Shown: piece by piece, positions 39,450 through 47,232 of the stretch
How positions within the stretch are numbered: the stretch's first letter is position 1
Layout of the letters: every line of letters begins with the position of its first letter
Source of the DNA: Aquimonas sp.
Lineage (GTDB): Bacteria > Pseudomonadota > Gammaproteobacteria > Xanthomonadales > Xanthomonadaceae
DNA length: 64,000 nt
Direction: 5' to 3'
Assembly (NCBI GenBank): GCA_022241605.1
Contig: JAKOMQ010000008.1
Coordinates: forward strand, 62,001 to 126,000
Notes under the pieces: model-generated
Seen by the model: the letters and a program-made list of their open reading frames with translations, nothing else
Told to the model about the DNA's origin: nothing
Databases searched by the model: none
Position numbers and translations under genes: made by a program

Positions 39450-39889
39450 TGTCCACACCCTTGCCTGCCCGCCACGAACGTCTGTTCGACGAAAACGACA
39501 GCCCGGTGCCTGATGAGATCGGTCTTCTCGCTCATCGCATCGGCGCGATCGCGCTGTTCGCCCTGATCGCCATGCAGTTCATCTGGCATCTCGCCTGGCT
39601 ACCGCCCGAGCGGGTGCCGGTGGGCATCGTCCTTGCGCTGATGGTGATACCGCTGGCAGTCCCGGCCTTTTTCCTGCTGTTCGGCGCCAAAAAGGCCCTG
39701 TTCTGGGCAGGCTTCATCGCCATGCTGCACTTCTGCCACGGCGTGATGGAGGCCTGGAGCAGCTCCACGGCGCTTGTGCCCGGCCTCATCGAAGCCACGC
39801 TGGCAGCCATTGTCTGCTGTGCTGCCGGCTGGCACGGGCTGGCGCGCCGCGTTTACTGGCGCAAGCTGGTGAACCAGGCCTCGGAGTAG
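39449..39889 (+). CDS. DUF2069 inner-membrane protein
   Basis: A 146-residue protein with four predicted membrane helices, starting at LLAHRIGAIALFALIAMQFIWHLAW and ending with LIEATLAAIVCCAAGW. It matches the DUF2069 pattern (short cytoplasmic N-terminus, FFLLFGAKKALFWAGFI core). In other gammaproteobacteria this family often follows a WrbA-type gene, as here. The function is unknown. The ATG overlaps the wrbA stop as TGATG, and a TTG one codon earlier is the track's choice. Confidence 0.8.
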
Positions 39890-39939
39890 CAAGCCAACAC
39901 GGTATACTTTGCGGCTGTCCCGTCCCCGGCTGCCTGCGC

Positions 39940-40428
39940 ATGGACCAGCTCTGCATCGTCACCACCGGTGGCACGATCGACAAGATCTATTTTGACGACA
40001 AGTCGGACTACCAGATCGGCGACCCGCAGATCGGCCGCATCCTGGAAGAACTTGGCGTGGCCTTCCGCTTCTCGGTGATCCCGATCCTGCGCAAGGACAG
40101 CCTGCACATCACCGAGGCCGACCGCGCCCTGATCCGTCAGGCCATTGCCGCACAGCCGGCCACGCATGTGCTGGTCACCCACGGCACCGACAGCATGGTC
40201 GAAACCGCACGCGTGCTGTCCGACCTCGAGGGCAAGACGATCGTACTGACCGGCGCGTTGAATCCGGCGCGCTTCCGCGGCTCGGATGCCGAGTTCAATA
40301 TTGGCACCGCCGTCGGCGCCGTGCAGTGCCTGCCAGCGGGCGTCTATATCGCCATGAATGGCCGGATCTGGGATCCGGCGCGCGTGCGCAAGAACGTTTC
40401 CGCCAACCGCTTCGAGGCCGCAAGCTAA
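39940..40428 (+). CDS. Asparaginase-like N-domain protein (lacks C-terminal domain)
   Basis: A 162-residue protein corresponding to only the N-terminal domain of L-asparaginases, which are normally about 330 residues. The catalytic pieces are kept: Thr in TTGGTIDK, Thr-Asp in THGTDSM, and a Lys in RVRKNVSANRF that aligns by position with the active-site lysine. The stop falls where the linker to the C-terminal domain would begin, and the sequence downstream does not continue the frame. Short stand-alone forms occur in related bacteria as far as I recall, so this may be a real family. A TATACT element lies at 39903-39908. Confidence 0.75.
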   Translation: MDQLCIVTTGGTIDKIYFDDKSDYQIGDPQIGRILEELGVAFRFSVIPILRKDSLHITEADRALIRQAIAAQPATHVLVTHGTDSMVETARVLSDLEGKTIVLTGALNPARFRGSDAEFNIGTAVGAVQCLPAGVYIAMNGRIWDPARVRKNVSANRFEAAS

Positions 40429-40530
40429 ACCGCCCGGCGCGCCAGGCCCAGGGCCCGCGCTCCGAGCATCCCGCCCACCTGTGCGGGCGCGACACCCGCC
40501 CCTACCAAACCCCAGCCCCAGGAGCCCGCC

Positions 40531-41892
40531 ATGGCCGAATCCAGCCGCCAGGACAAGGCCGCGCGCCAGCTCAAGCTGCTCTCCGATGCGCTCGACTCCG
40601 GCCGCCTGGGGCCGGTGCGGCGCATGGTCAACTCGCTGAGCCCGGCTGAGATCGGCAACCTGCTGGAATCGCTGCCGCCCGCCAAGCGCACCATCGTCTG
40701 GGGCCTGGTCGACGCCGAAGACGATGGCGAGGTGCTGGTCCACGTCGGCGAGGAGGTCCGCGAGGGCCTGCTGGCGGCGATGGACACCGACGAGATCGTC
40801 GCCGCCGCCGAATCGCTGGACATCGATGACCTGGCCGAGCTCATGGAGGACCTGCCAGACCAGGTCATCGATGAAGTGCTGCGCTCGATGGACCGGGAAA
40901 ACCGCGAGCGCCTCGAGCAGGTGCTCAGCTATCCGGAGGACAGCGCCGGCCGTCTGATGAACCCGGACGTGGTCACCGTGCGCGCGGATGTCACGGTGGA
41001 GGTGGTGCTGCGCTACCTGCGCCTGCGCGGCGAGGTGCCTGACAACACCGACCACCTGTTCGTGGTCGGCCGCCGCCGCCAGTACCTCGGCCGCATCCCG
41101 CTGACAGCGCTGCTGCTGTCCGAGCCGGGCAAGCCCGTCAACCAGTTGATCGACGAGGACGACCAGGGCGCGATCGCGGTCGATACGCTGACCGCCGAGG
41201 TCGCCAAGCAGTTCGAGATCCACGACTGGATCTCGGCGCCGGTGGTCGACGAGAACAACACCCTGCTCGGCCGGATCACCATCGACGACGTGGTCGACAT
41301 CATCCGTGAGCAGGCCGAGCACCAGGTGATGTCCGCGGCCGGCCTCGATGAGGAAGAGGACATGTTCAGCCCGGTCCCGCGCGCAGCGCGTCGACGCATC
41401 ATCTGGCTGGGCATCAATCTCGGCACCGCGTTTCTGGCTGCCAGCGTGGTCGGCCGCTTCGAGGCCACCATCGAACAGGTCGTCGCGCTGGCCGTGCTGA
41501 TGCCGATCGTGGCGGGCATGGGCGGCAATGCCGGCACCCAGGTGCTGGCGCTGATGATTCGTGGCCTCGCGCTGGGCCAGGTCAGCTCTGCCAACGTGCG
41601 CGTGCTGCTTTGGAAGGAGTTCCGCGTGGCCCTGCTCAACGGCCTAGCCCTCGGCGCGCTGCTGGGCTTTATCGTCTGGCTGTGGTTCAGCAATATCGCG
41701 CTGTCGGGCGTGATCTTCGCGGCGCTGGTCATCACGCTCTGCTGCGCCGCGATCGCAGGTGTGGCGGTGCCCTTGGCGCTGCGGAGGATGGGCTTCGATC
41801 CGGCGCTGGCCAGCAGCATCTTCCTGACCACGGTGACCGATGTGATGGGCTTCTTCGCCTTCCTTGGCCTCGGCACCTGGCTGTTGCTGTAA
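40531..41892 (+). CDS. mgtE: MgtE-family magnesium transporter
   Basis: A magnesium channel/transporter gated by cytoplasmic magnesium. The 453-residue protein has an N-terminal superhelical domain (about 1-130), two CBS domains (about 135-260, starting YPEDSAGRLMNPD) and a linker helix. Five membrane helices cover about 290-453. The family pore-helix signature is MPIVAGMGGNAGTQVLALMIRGLALG, where the conserved Asp/Asn-rich region binds the ion. It stands alone after a 102-base gap. Confidence 0.94.
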   Translation: MAESSRQDKAARQLKLLSDALDSGRLGPVRRMVNSLSPAEIGNLLESLPPAKRTIVWGLVDAEDDGEVLVHVGEEVREGLLAAMDTDEIVAAAESLDIDDLAELMEDLPDQVIDEVLRSMDRENRERLEQVLSYPEDSAGRLMNPDVVTVRADVTVEVVLRYLRLRGEVPDNTDHLFVVGRRRQYLGRIPLTALLLSEPGKPVNQLIDEDDQGAIAVDTLTAEVAKQFEIHDWISAPVVDENNTLLGRITIDDVVDIIREQAEHQVMSAAGLDEEEDMFSPVPRAARRRIIWLGINLGTAFLAASVVGRFEATIEQVVALAVLMPIVAGMGGNAGTQVLALMIRGLALGQVSSANVRVLLWKEFRVALLNGLALGALLGFIVWLWFSNIALSGVIFAALVITLCCAAIAGVAVPLALRRMGFDPALASSIFLTTVTDVMGFFAFLGLGTWLLL

Positions 41893-42062
41893 CGAGCCGG
41901 GATTGGGTATTGGGGATTCGTAGAGCTTACTGCGGCGAGACCGCCGTGCCGCGCGCTTTCTGCAGGAGCCTGCTTGCAGGCGACCGCAGCCTGAGCCGTG
42001 CCTCCGTGCCCGTGTCGCAAACATGCTCGGCGCCGAGCAGGAGTCCCAGCTTCAGCGAATCA
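41893..42062. repeat. Intergenic repeats: half of a GGGATTCG element and a REP-like hairpin
   Basis: GGGATTGGGTATTGGGGATTCG at 41900-41921 resembles the arms of the elements at 26192 and 45121. Bases 41961-41984 (TGCAGGAGCC-TGCTTGCAGG-CGAC) fold as GCCTGC-TT-GCAGGC within the AGGAGC...GCGAC frame of REP sequences in xanthomonads and pseudomonads. No gene was seen. Confidence 0.5.
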
Positions 42063-43727
42063 TCAGCCCACCCAACAGGACGCCAGCAGCTTCGCCACGG
42101 GTGCGCCGGACGGCAGGGTGCCGAGCGCGCGACCGCCCTCGCCGCCCAGGCGCGTCGCGCAGAAAAGCGCGGCGATGTCCGGATCCGACGCCTCCAGCAG
42201 CAGCCGCGCCTGCAGCAGCAGGGCGAGGCGCTCCACGCCCCAGCGCGCCCGGAACTCCTGCACCTCCGGCGGTGAACCCAGCCACCCGCTGATCTCGGCA
42301 AGCGCGCGGTCGTAGTCGGCATGCGCGCCACGCGCAGGCTCCAGCTCACGCCGCAAGGCTTCAGCACAGGCCGGCTCGCGCGCCAGCGCACGCAGCACGT
42401 CCAGGCACTGGATGTTGCCGCAGCCTTCCCAGATCGAGTTCAGCGGCGCCTCTCGATAGAGCCGCGCCAGGATCGACTCCTCGACGTAGCCTGCGCCGCC
42501 CAGACATTCCTGGGCCTCGTTGACCACCGCAGGCGCTCGGCGGCACACCCAGTACTTGCCGATGCCGGTGGCGACGCGCGCCAGCGCGGCCTCATGCGCG
42601 TCGCTGCCGCTACGGTCAATGGCGGCCGCCACACGCAGCGCCAGTCGCGTCGCCGCTTCGGACTCCAGGGCCAGCTCGGCCAGCACGTGCGCCATCAGTG
42701 GATGCTCGATCAGGCGCCGGCCAAAGCTGCGTCGGTGGCGGGCATGGTGCAGGGCTTCGACCAGGGCGCGGCGCATTTCGGCCGCCGAGCCCAGCATGCA
42801 GTCCAGCCGCGTCAGGGCCACCATCTCGATGATCGTGGCCACGCCGCGGCCGGGCGCGCCCAACCGATGCGCCCAGGCGCCCTGAAACTCCACCTCGCTG
42901 CTGGCGTTGGCCCAGTTGCCCAGCTTGTCCTTGAGCCGCTGCAGCCGGATCGCGTTGCGGCGGCCGTCGTCCAGCACCCGCGGCAGCAGGAAGCAGGACA
43001 GCCCGGCTTCGCCCTCCTGCGCCAGCACCAGGAAGGCATCGCTCATTGGCGCGGAGAAGAACCACTTGTGCCCGACCAGGGCGAACTCGGCACCGCCCAG
43101 CGCATGCGCGCGAGTGCTGTTGCTGCGCACATCCGAGCCGCCCTGCTTCTCGGTCATGCCCATGCCCAAGGTCAGCCCGCGCTTGTCGGCAAGCCCCGCC
43201 AGTCGCGGGTCGTACTCGGCGCTGCACAGTGTGCTCAGCCAGCGCGGGTCAAGCCCGGGCTCGGCCGCGAGCACCGCTGCACCGGCATGGGTCATGGTCA
43301 GCGGGCAGCTGGAGCCGGCTTCGGCCTGATGGTGCAGGTAGCTGAGCGCGGCCCGCGCCACCTGTCGACCGGGCGCCTGCGACTGCCAGCTCAGCGCGTG
43401 CACACCGTGCGCGATCGCGGTGCGCATCAGCGCGTGGTAGCTGGGATGGAACTCCACCTCGTCCAGCCGATGCCCGTAGCGGTCAAACAGGCGCAGCTCG
43501 GGCCGGTGGCGGTTGGCGAGGAAACCATGCTCCAGCAGCTCGCCGCCGACCAGGCGCCCGTAGTCGCCAAGCCGGCCATCGAAGCCGGCCGCGCCGTGGC
43601 GGGCCACGCAGTCGCGCAGCACCGGGTCGCTGGCATAGGCGTCATAGCCCAGCAGCGGCGGCGGCTGGTTGTCGACCGCGTGGGTGCTGAAGCGCTCGGG
43701 CTGGAAGGGCGAATCGGTGGCGGTCAC
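42063..43727 (-). CDS. aidB: AidB-type acyl-CoA dehydrogenase-like protein
   Basis: A 554-residue flavoprotein of the acyl-CoA dehydrogenase superfamily, closest in pattern to AidB of the adaptive response to alkylation damage. AidB has an extra C-terminal DNA-binding region. Visible are MGMTEKQGGSDVRSN (flavin-binding), GHKWFFSAPMSDAFLVLAQ, and NEAQECLGGAGYVEES near residue 425. IWEGCGNIQCLDVLRAL is highly characteristic of AidB. No ada or alkB is nearby. The start is GTG at 43727, 32 bases after the rnfH stop, so it may be co-transcribed with ratA-rnfH. Confidence 0.85.
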   Translation of the reverse strand: MTATDSPFQPERFSTHAVDNQPPPLLGYDAYASDPVLRDCVARHGAAGFDGRLGDYGRLVGGELLEHGFLANRHRPELRLFDRYGHRLDEVEFHPSYHALMRTAIAHGVHALSWQSQAPGRQVARAALSYLHHQAEAGSSCPLTMTHAGAAVLAAEPGLDPRWLSTLCSAEYDPRLAGLADKRGLTLGMGMTEKQGGSDVRSNSTRAHALGGAEFALVGHKWFFSAPMSDAFLVLAQEGEAGLSCFLLPRVLDDGRRNAIRLQRLKDKLGNWANASSEVEFQGAWAHRLGAPGRGVATIIEMVALTRLDCMLGSAAEMRRALVEALHHARHRRSFGRRLIEHPLMAHVLAELALESEAATRLALRVAAAIDRSGSDAHEAALARVATGIGKYWVCRRAPAVVNEAQECLGGAGYVEESILARLYREAPLNSIWEGCGNIQCLDVLRALAREPACAEALRRELEPARGAHADYDRALAEISGWLGSPPEVQEFRARWGVERLALLLQARLLLEASDPDIAALFCATRLGGEGGRALGTLPSGAPVAKLLASCWVG

Positions 43728-43759
43728 GGGCGCTCCACGCAGATGGCGGGCGCCTGAAG

Positions 43760-44113
43760 CTAGCGCCCCCGCTTCGGCCTGCCAAGCGTATCGCCGCTCT
43801 CGGCCGCGCGCAGCCGCCGGGCGTCCTTGGGATCGATCAGCAGCGGCCGGTAGATTTCCACCCGATCACCGCCCCGCAAGGGCCGGTCCAGCGCGCACGG
43901 ATGCGCGTAGATGCCGAGCTCGGGCGCGGCCTGCGCAAGCTCGGGAACGCGCTCTCGCAGGCCGCTGGCCTCAAAGGCTTGCAAGGCGGTGCTGCCCGCC
44001 GGCAGACGCAGCCTCACTCGCCAGGCGCGCTCCGGCAGCGCAAAAATCACCTCGACCTCGATCAGGTCCGCGGCCGGAGCGGGATCGGCCTCAACCACTG
44101 CGCTGGGCCTCAA
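43760..44113 (-). CDS. RnfH-family (RatB) ubiquitin-fold protein
   Basis: A small beta-grasp protein of 117 residues if read from the TTG that overlaps the ratA stop (TTGA), or 112 from GTG 44098. The family core VEVIFALPERAWRVRLRLPAG, YAHPCALDRPLRGGDRVEIYRPLLIDPKDARR is nearly diagnostic. The function is uncertain; the name comes from the rnf operon, and ratA-ratB is its usual neighbourhood. A 19-base tandem duplication spans the start. Confidence 0.85.
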   Translation of the reverse strand: MRPSAVVEADPAPAADLIEVEVIFALPERAWRVRLRLPAGSTALQAFEASGLRERVPELAQAAPELGIYAHPCALDRPLRGGDRVEIYRPLLIDPKDARRLRAAESGDTLGRPKRGR

Positions 44114-44129
44114 ACACTGCGCTGGGCCT
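44092..44129. repeat. 19-base tandem duplication at the ratA/rnfH junction
   Basis: CAACCACTGCGCTGGGCCT (44092-44110) and CAAACACTGCGCTGGGCCT (44111-44129) differ at one base. The duplication covers the ratA stop codon and the rnfH start. Confidence 0.85.
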
Positions 44130-44538
44130 CGCGCACGAAGTCATCGACCATGCGGTCAGCGACGCTCTGGAAGCCCAGCGCCAGCGCCCCGCCCACCAGG
44201 CGCCCCGCGGTTTCAAAGTTGAGATCCAGCGCCACCTTGCAGGCGTCCTCGGCCAGCGCCGTGAACTCCCAAACCCCGCTCAGCTTGGTGAACGGCCCCT
44301 CGACCAGCGCCAGCTCGATACGCTGCGGACGCTGCAGCCGGTTGCGTGTGGTGAACGCCATGCGCAGCCCCCCCATTTTCAGCTCCAGCCGCGCCAGCAT
44401 CATTTCCTCGCTGCGCTCGAGGATCTGCGCGCCCTCGCACCAGCCGAAGCGGCGCGGGTAGTCCTCGACCTCATTGACCAAGTCGTAGAGCAGCGCGGCG
44501 GGGCGGCGCACCAGGGCGCTGCGGGCGATCCGGGACAT
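44110..44538 (-). CDS. ratA: RatA-like START-fold (coenzyme Q-binding) protein
   Basis: A 142-residue START/Coq10-like protein. The Escherichia coli homologue RatA was reported to bind the 50S subunit and block 70S formation. Other homologues assist ubiquinone function, so the toxin label should be used with care. [36 protein letters not shown] is the family N-terminus. ATG 44538 is chosen; the track start is 15 codons upstream. The gene is divergent from smpB, the conserved ratA-smpB pairing. Confidence 0.88.
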   Translation of the reverse strand: MSRIARSALVRRPAALLYDLVNEVEDYPRRFGWCEGAQILERSEEMMLARLELKMGGLRMAFTTRNRLQRPQRIELALVEGPFTKLSGVWEFTALAEDACKVALDLNFETAGRLVGGALALGFQSVADRMVDDFVREAQRSV

Positions 44539-44612
44539 CAGGCGGACTCTCCGGGGCTCGCCGCAGCCGCCCGCGTAGGCCACAATCGCGGGTTCGAGCT
44601 TGGGACGAGGCC

Positions 44613-45104
44613 ATGAGCAAAAAGAAGACCAGCAAGGATAGCGGATCGGGCACCATCGCCCTCAACAAGAAGGCACGCTTCGAATACTCGCTGGAAGACC
44701 GCTTCGAGGCGGGGATTGCGCTGCAGGGTTGGGAGGTCAAGGCCCTGCGCGCTGGCCGCATCAACTTCAACGAGAGCTACGCCATCGTCCGCGGCGGCGA
44801 GCTGTTCCTGTTCGGCGCGCAGATCACCCCGTTGATCAGCGCCTCCACCCACGTCATCACCGACGACCGCCGCACCCGCAAGCTGCTGCTGCACAAGCGC
44901 GAGATCAGCAAGCTCATCGGCGCCGTCGAGCGCGAGGGCTACACGCTCATCCCCACCGCCCTGTACTGGAAGAACAACCGGGTGAAGTGCGAAATCGCGC
45001 TGGCCGAAGGCAAGAAGGCCCACGACAAGCGCGCCGCCAGCAAGGAGCGCGACTGGCAGCGCGACAAGCAGCGAGTGATGCGCAGGCATAATCCAGCGGC
45101 GTAG
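44613..45104 (+). CDS. smpB: SmpB, tmRNA-binding protein
   Basis: SmpB carries tmRNA to stalled ribosomes and takes the place of the codon-anticodon pair. The 163 residues show the OB-fold with [32 protein letters not shown] and the C-terminal tail [20 protein letters not shown] that enters the mRNA channel. The gene lies 325 bases before ssrA on the same strand, completing the trans-translation module. Confidence 0.97.
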   Translation: MSKKKTSKDSGSGTIALNKKARFEYSLEDRFEAGIALQGWEVKALRAGRINFNESYAIVRGGELFLFGAQITPLISASTHVITDDRRTRKLLLHKREISKLIGAVEREGYTLIPTALYWKNNRVKCEIALAEGKKAHDKRAASKERDWQRDKQRVMRRHNPAA

Positions 45105-45120
45105 CGGGCGGGCTGCGCAC

Positions 45121-45303
45121 GCGGGATTCGGGATTCGGGATTCGGGATTGGGGATTCGTGGACTTCGTTGGCTCCCGCGACGGCGCGATGGCTGACTGAC
45201 TTGGTAGGCTCGGCGTCTGCTAGAGACGACCATCGCCAGCTGGGACGGCAGCGCATCACGGACTCCCGACGCGGGAATCCCGAATCCCAACACCCGAATC
45301 CCG
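45121..45303. repeat. Intergenic element bounded by inverted GGGATTCG arrays (copy 2)
   Basis: Four units of GGGATTCG at 45121-45160 face CCCGAATCCC/CGAATCCC units at 45268-45303, with about 105 bases between. It lies in the smpB-ssrA gap and shares its architecture with 26192-26352. Confidence 0.65.
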
Positions 45304-45345
45304 GCGCCCCAGGCGCCCAACCTGAACCCGAGGTCCAAGTTCGGC

Positions 45346-45375
45346 TTGTGGCCGCTGCCCCCGTCTCCATATACT
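45346..45375 (+). promoter_or_regulatory. Predicted ssrA promoter
   Basis: TTGTGG, an 18-base spacer and TATACT lie about 55 bases before the mature tmRNA 5' end, leaving room for a short 5' leader removed by RNase P. Confidence 0.6.
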
Positions 45376-45429
45376 GGCAAGACGCGTAGCACAGGCTGAT
45401 CGAAGGCCCGCCACGTAGCGGCAAACCCC

Positions 45430-45784
45430 GGGGGCGACCAGGCTTCGACGGGGGTGTGAAACCGGAGGTGCGTGTCGAGGGGGCAGCTTTCCTCGTTAAT
45501 CCAGCGGCAACCAAGCTAGTTGCGAACGACGACAACTACGCACTCGCCGCCTAAGTAGGCGAGTCCGACCCCCATCGGTGCCTGTAACGGTGGATCGGTC
45601 GGTCATATTTACGGGATCGTCCGAAGGCTGCTGTCTGACAGCCAAGGCCTAAAACTTCCAGACTGGTTCCGGGGTGTTCTTGGTGTGCTGTGTTGCCCCG
45701 GCCGAGAACTGACAGCGCACTACACACGTAGATCCAAAGACGTAATGCCTTCGGACGGGGGTTCGATTCCCCCCGCCTCCACCA
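45430..45784 (+). ncRNA. ssrA: tmRNA (SsrA)
   Basis: The RNA rescues stalled ribosomes. The 5' end GGGGGCG pairs with CGCCTCC just before the encoded ACCA at 45781-45784, forming the acceptor stem. The T-arm is GGGGGTTCGATTCCCCC near 45757. The tag is read from GCG at 45522 and gives ANDDNYALAA followed by TAA at 45552-45554, with the hydrophobic ALAA end recognised by ClpXP. The mature length is about 355 bases. No intron or permuted form is seen. Confidence 0.95.
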
Positions 45785-45791
45785 ACACCAG

Positions 45792-45820
45792 AAGGGCCCG
45801 GATGATCTCCGGGCCCTTTT
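45792..45820 (+). terminator. ssrA terminator
   Basis: AAGGGCCCGGA and TCCGGGCCCTT pair perfectly over 11 bp around TGATC, followed by TT (total T4). It may also act on the opposite strand for the gene ending at 45863. Confidence 0.8.
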
Positions 45821-45862
45821 CATTGCTGAGCGCGGCGGCAATCCGCGGCTCCCCGCTTGCCC

Positions 45863-46465
45863 TCACCGCAACAGCTGCACTGCCTGCAAGAGGCTCGCCA
45901 TCACGAAGCCGGCGAGGAAGAACAGGTAGGACAGGCGCAGGTACCGGTACTTGTAGCGGGAGAGGTAGTAGCCGAGGCCGTAGAGGTCGCGGGCCATGGT
46001 GCGGTAGACCGAGCCGTCGGCGCGCATGGCCTGGCTGACCTCGCGCTCGAAGCGCTCGGGCTTGAGCTCGGCGAAGTGGCCGAAGAACAGCAGGTTGAAG
46101 CCGCGCGGCAGCGGGGCATCCGGGTCCTTCAGGCGCAGCGGGCGGTACTTGGGCAGCACCGCAAGGACGGCCAGAAACAGCGCGAACAGGGTGAAGCCCG
46201 ACAGCACCGACATGGCCAGGCGCAGTTCGGGATCGGTGACCTGGCGCAGGCTGACTGTGAGCACGATCGAGGACACCGTGATCAGGATGTTGGCCTTGAT
46301 GTCGGCCATGGTGGAGAGCTGCACGTGGTGCTGCTGGGCGGTGCGCAGCATCACATCGCCGGTGTTGCGCTCGGGCACCGCGGAGAACAGGGCGCGCCCG
46401 GCCTCGGCCGCTGCGTCTTCGCCGTGGGAGTCCTGCACTTCGGGTGGCGGCGGCGGCGTGCTCAT
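45863..46465 (-). CDS. PycTM/DUF5706-like membrane protein (Pycsar effector-type domain), no cyclase nearby
   Basis: A 200-residue membrane protein. A Pro-rich start precedes LRTAQQHHVQLSTMADIKANILI (about residues 40-62), the pattern of the PycTM/DUF5706 domain that serves as membrane effector in some Pycsar anti-phage systems. Helices are seen at about 58-76 and 82-104, with a third at 176-197. No uridylate or cytidylate cyclase is adjacent; the partner upstream is NAD kinase, four bases away, then glutamate dehydrogenase. It is therefore either an orphan effector-type protein or a member of the family with a housekeeping role. Family assignment is from memory of the motif. Confidence 0.7.
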   Translation of the reverse strand: MSTPPPPPEVQDSHGEDAAAEAGRALFSAVPERNTGDVMLRTAQQHHVQLSTMADIKANILITVSSIVLTVSLRQVTDPELRLAMSVLSGFTLFALFLAVLAVLPKYRPLRLKDPDAPLPRGFNLLFFGHFAELKPERFEREVSQAMRADGSVYRTMARDLYGLGYYLSRYKYRYLRLSYLFFLAGFVMASLLQAVQLLR

Positions 46466-46468
46466 GGG

Positions 46469-47230
46469 TCAGCTCTCGAACTGCTCGGCGAGGATGCGTT
46501 CCTCGAGGTTGTGCTCGGGGTCGAACAGCAGGCGCACCGTGCGGTCTTGGGCCTGGCGCACGCGCACTTCCACCACATCGCGGATCTCGGTGGAATCAGC
46601 GGTGGCGCTGACCGGGCGCTTGTAGTGATCGAGGATCTCGAAGCTCACTTCCGCATCCGAACGCAGGATGGCGCCGCGCCAGCGGCGCGGCCGGAACGGG
46701 CTGATCGGGGTCATCGCCAGCACCTCGCTGTCCAGCGGCAGGATCGGCCCGTGTGCGGACAGGTTGTAGGCCGTGGAGCCGGCCGGCGTTGCCACCATGA
46801 TGCCGTCGCAGACCAGCTCCGGCAGGCGCACCGAACCGTTCAGGTCGATCCGGATCTTGGCCGCCTGCTTGGTCTGGCGCAGCAGCGAAACCTCGTTGAA
46901 GGCGAGCGCACCGGAAGAGGCGCCGGAGTCGGAGATGGCGATCATCTCCAGCGGGCGCAGTACCGCGGCCTGGGCCGCGCGGATGCGCTGATCCAGACCA
47001 TCGGTACGGAAGGCGTTCATCAGAAACCCGACGCTGCCGGTCTTCATGCCGAACACCGGCACGCCCAGCGACTGCGTGCGGTGCAGGGTCTGCAGCATGA
47101 AGCCGTCGCCGCCGATGGCGACCACCGCCTCGCACTCGTCCAGCGGCACCGTAGGGTGAACTGCTTCCAGCTCCGCCCGCGCCGCCTGTGCCTCCGGCGC
47201 GCGGCTGGCAAGGACGGCGAGACGGAGCAT
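46469..47230 (-). CDS. nadK: NAD kinase
   Basis: NadK phosphorylates NAD to NADP. The 253-residue protein shows GGDGFML at about residues 40-46, the catalytic Asp region, FNEVSLLR near 113 and the nucleotide-binding [16 protein letters not shown] near 155. It is somewhat short compared with the roughly 290 of Escherichia coli. It sits two bases after the glutamate dehydrogenase stop and three before the PycTM-like gene, forming a three-gene run. Confidence 0.95.
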   Translation of the reverse strand: MLRLAVLASRAPEAQAARAELEAVHPTVPLDECEAVVAIGGDGFMLQTLHRTQSLGVPVFGMKTGSVGFLMNAFRTDGLDQRIRAAQAAVLRPLEMIAISDSGASSGALAFNEVSLLRQTKQAAKIRIDLNGSVRLPELVCDGIMVATPAGSTAYNLSAHGPILPLDSEVLAMTPISPFRPRRWRGAILRSDAEVSFEILDHYKRPVSATADSTEIRDVVEVRVRQAQDRTVRLLFDPEHNLEERILAEQFES

Positions 47231-47232
47231 GC

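Noticed and set aside
42321-43757. 478-codon plus-strand ORF opposite aidB
   Set aside because: Antisense shadow; the aidB frame has family signatures throughout.
44110-44583. RatA/RnfH as a classical toxin-antitoxin pair
   Set aside because: RnfH is not shown to neutralise RatA, and START-fold homologues have a ubiquinone-related role, so a toxin-antitoxin call is not supported by the sequence.
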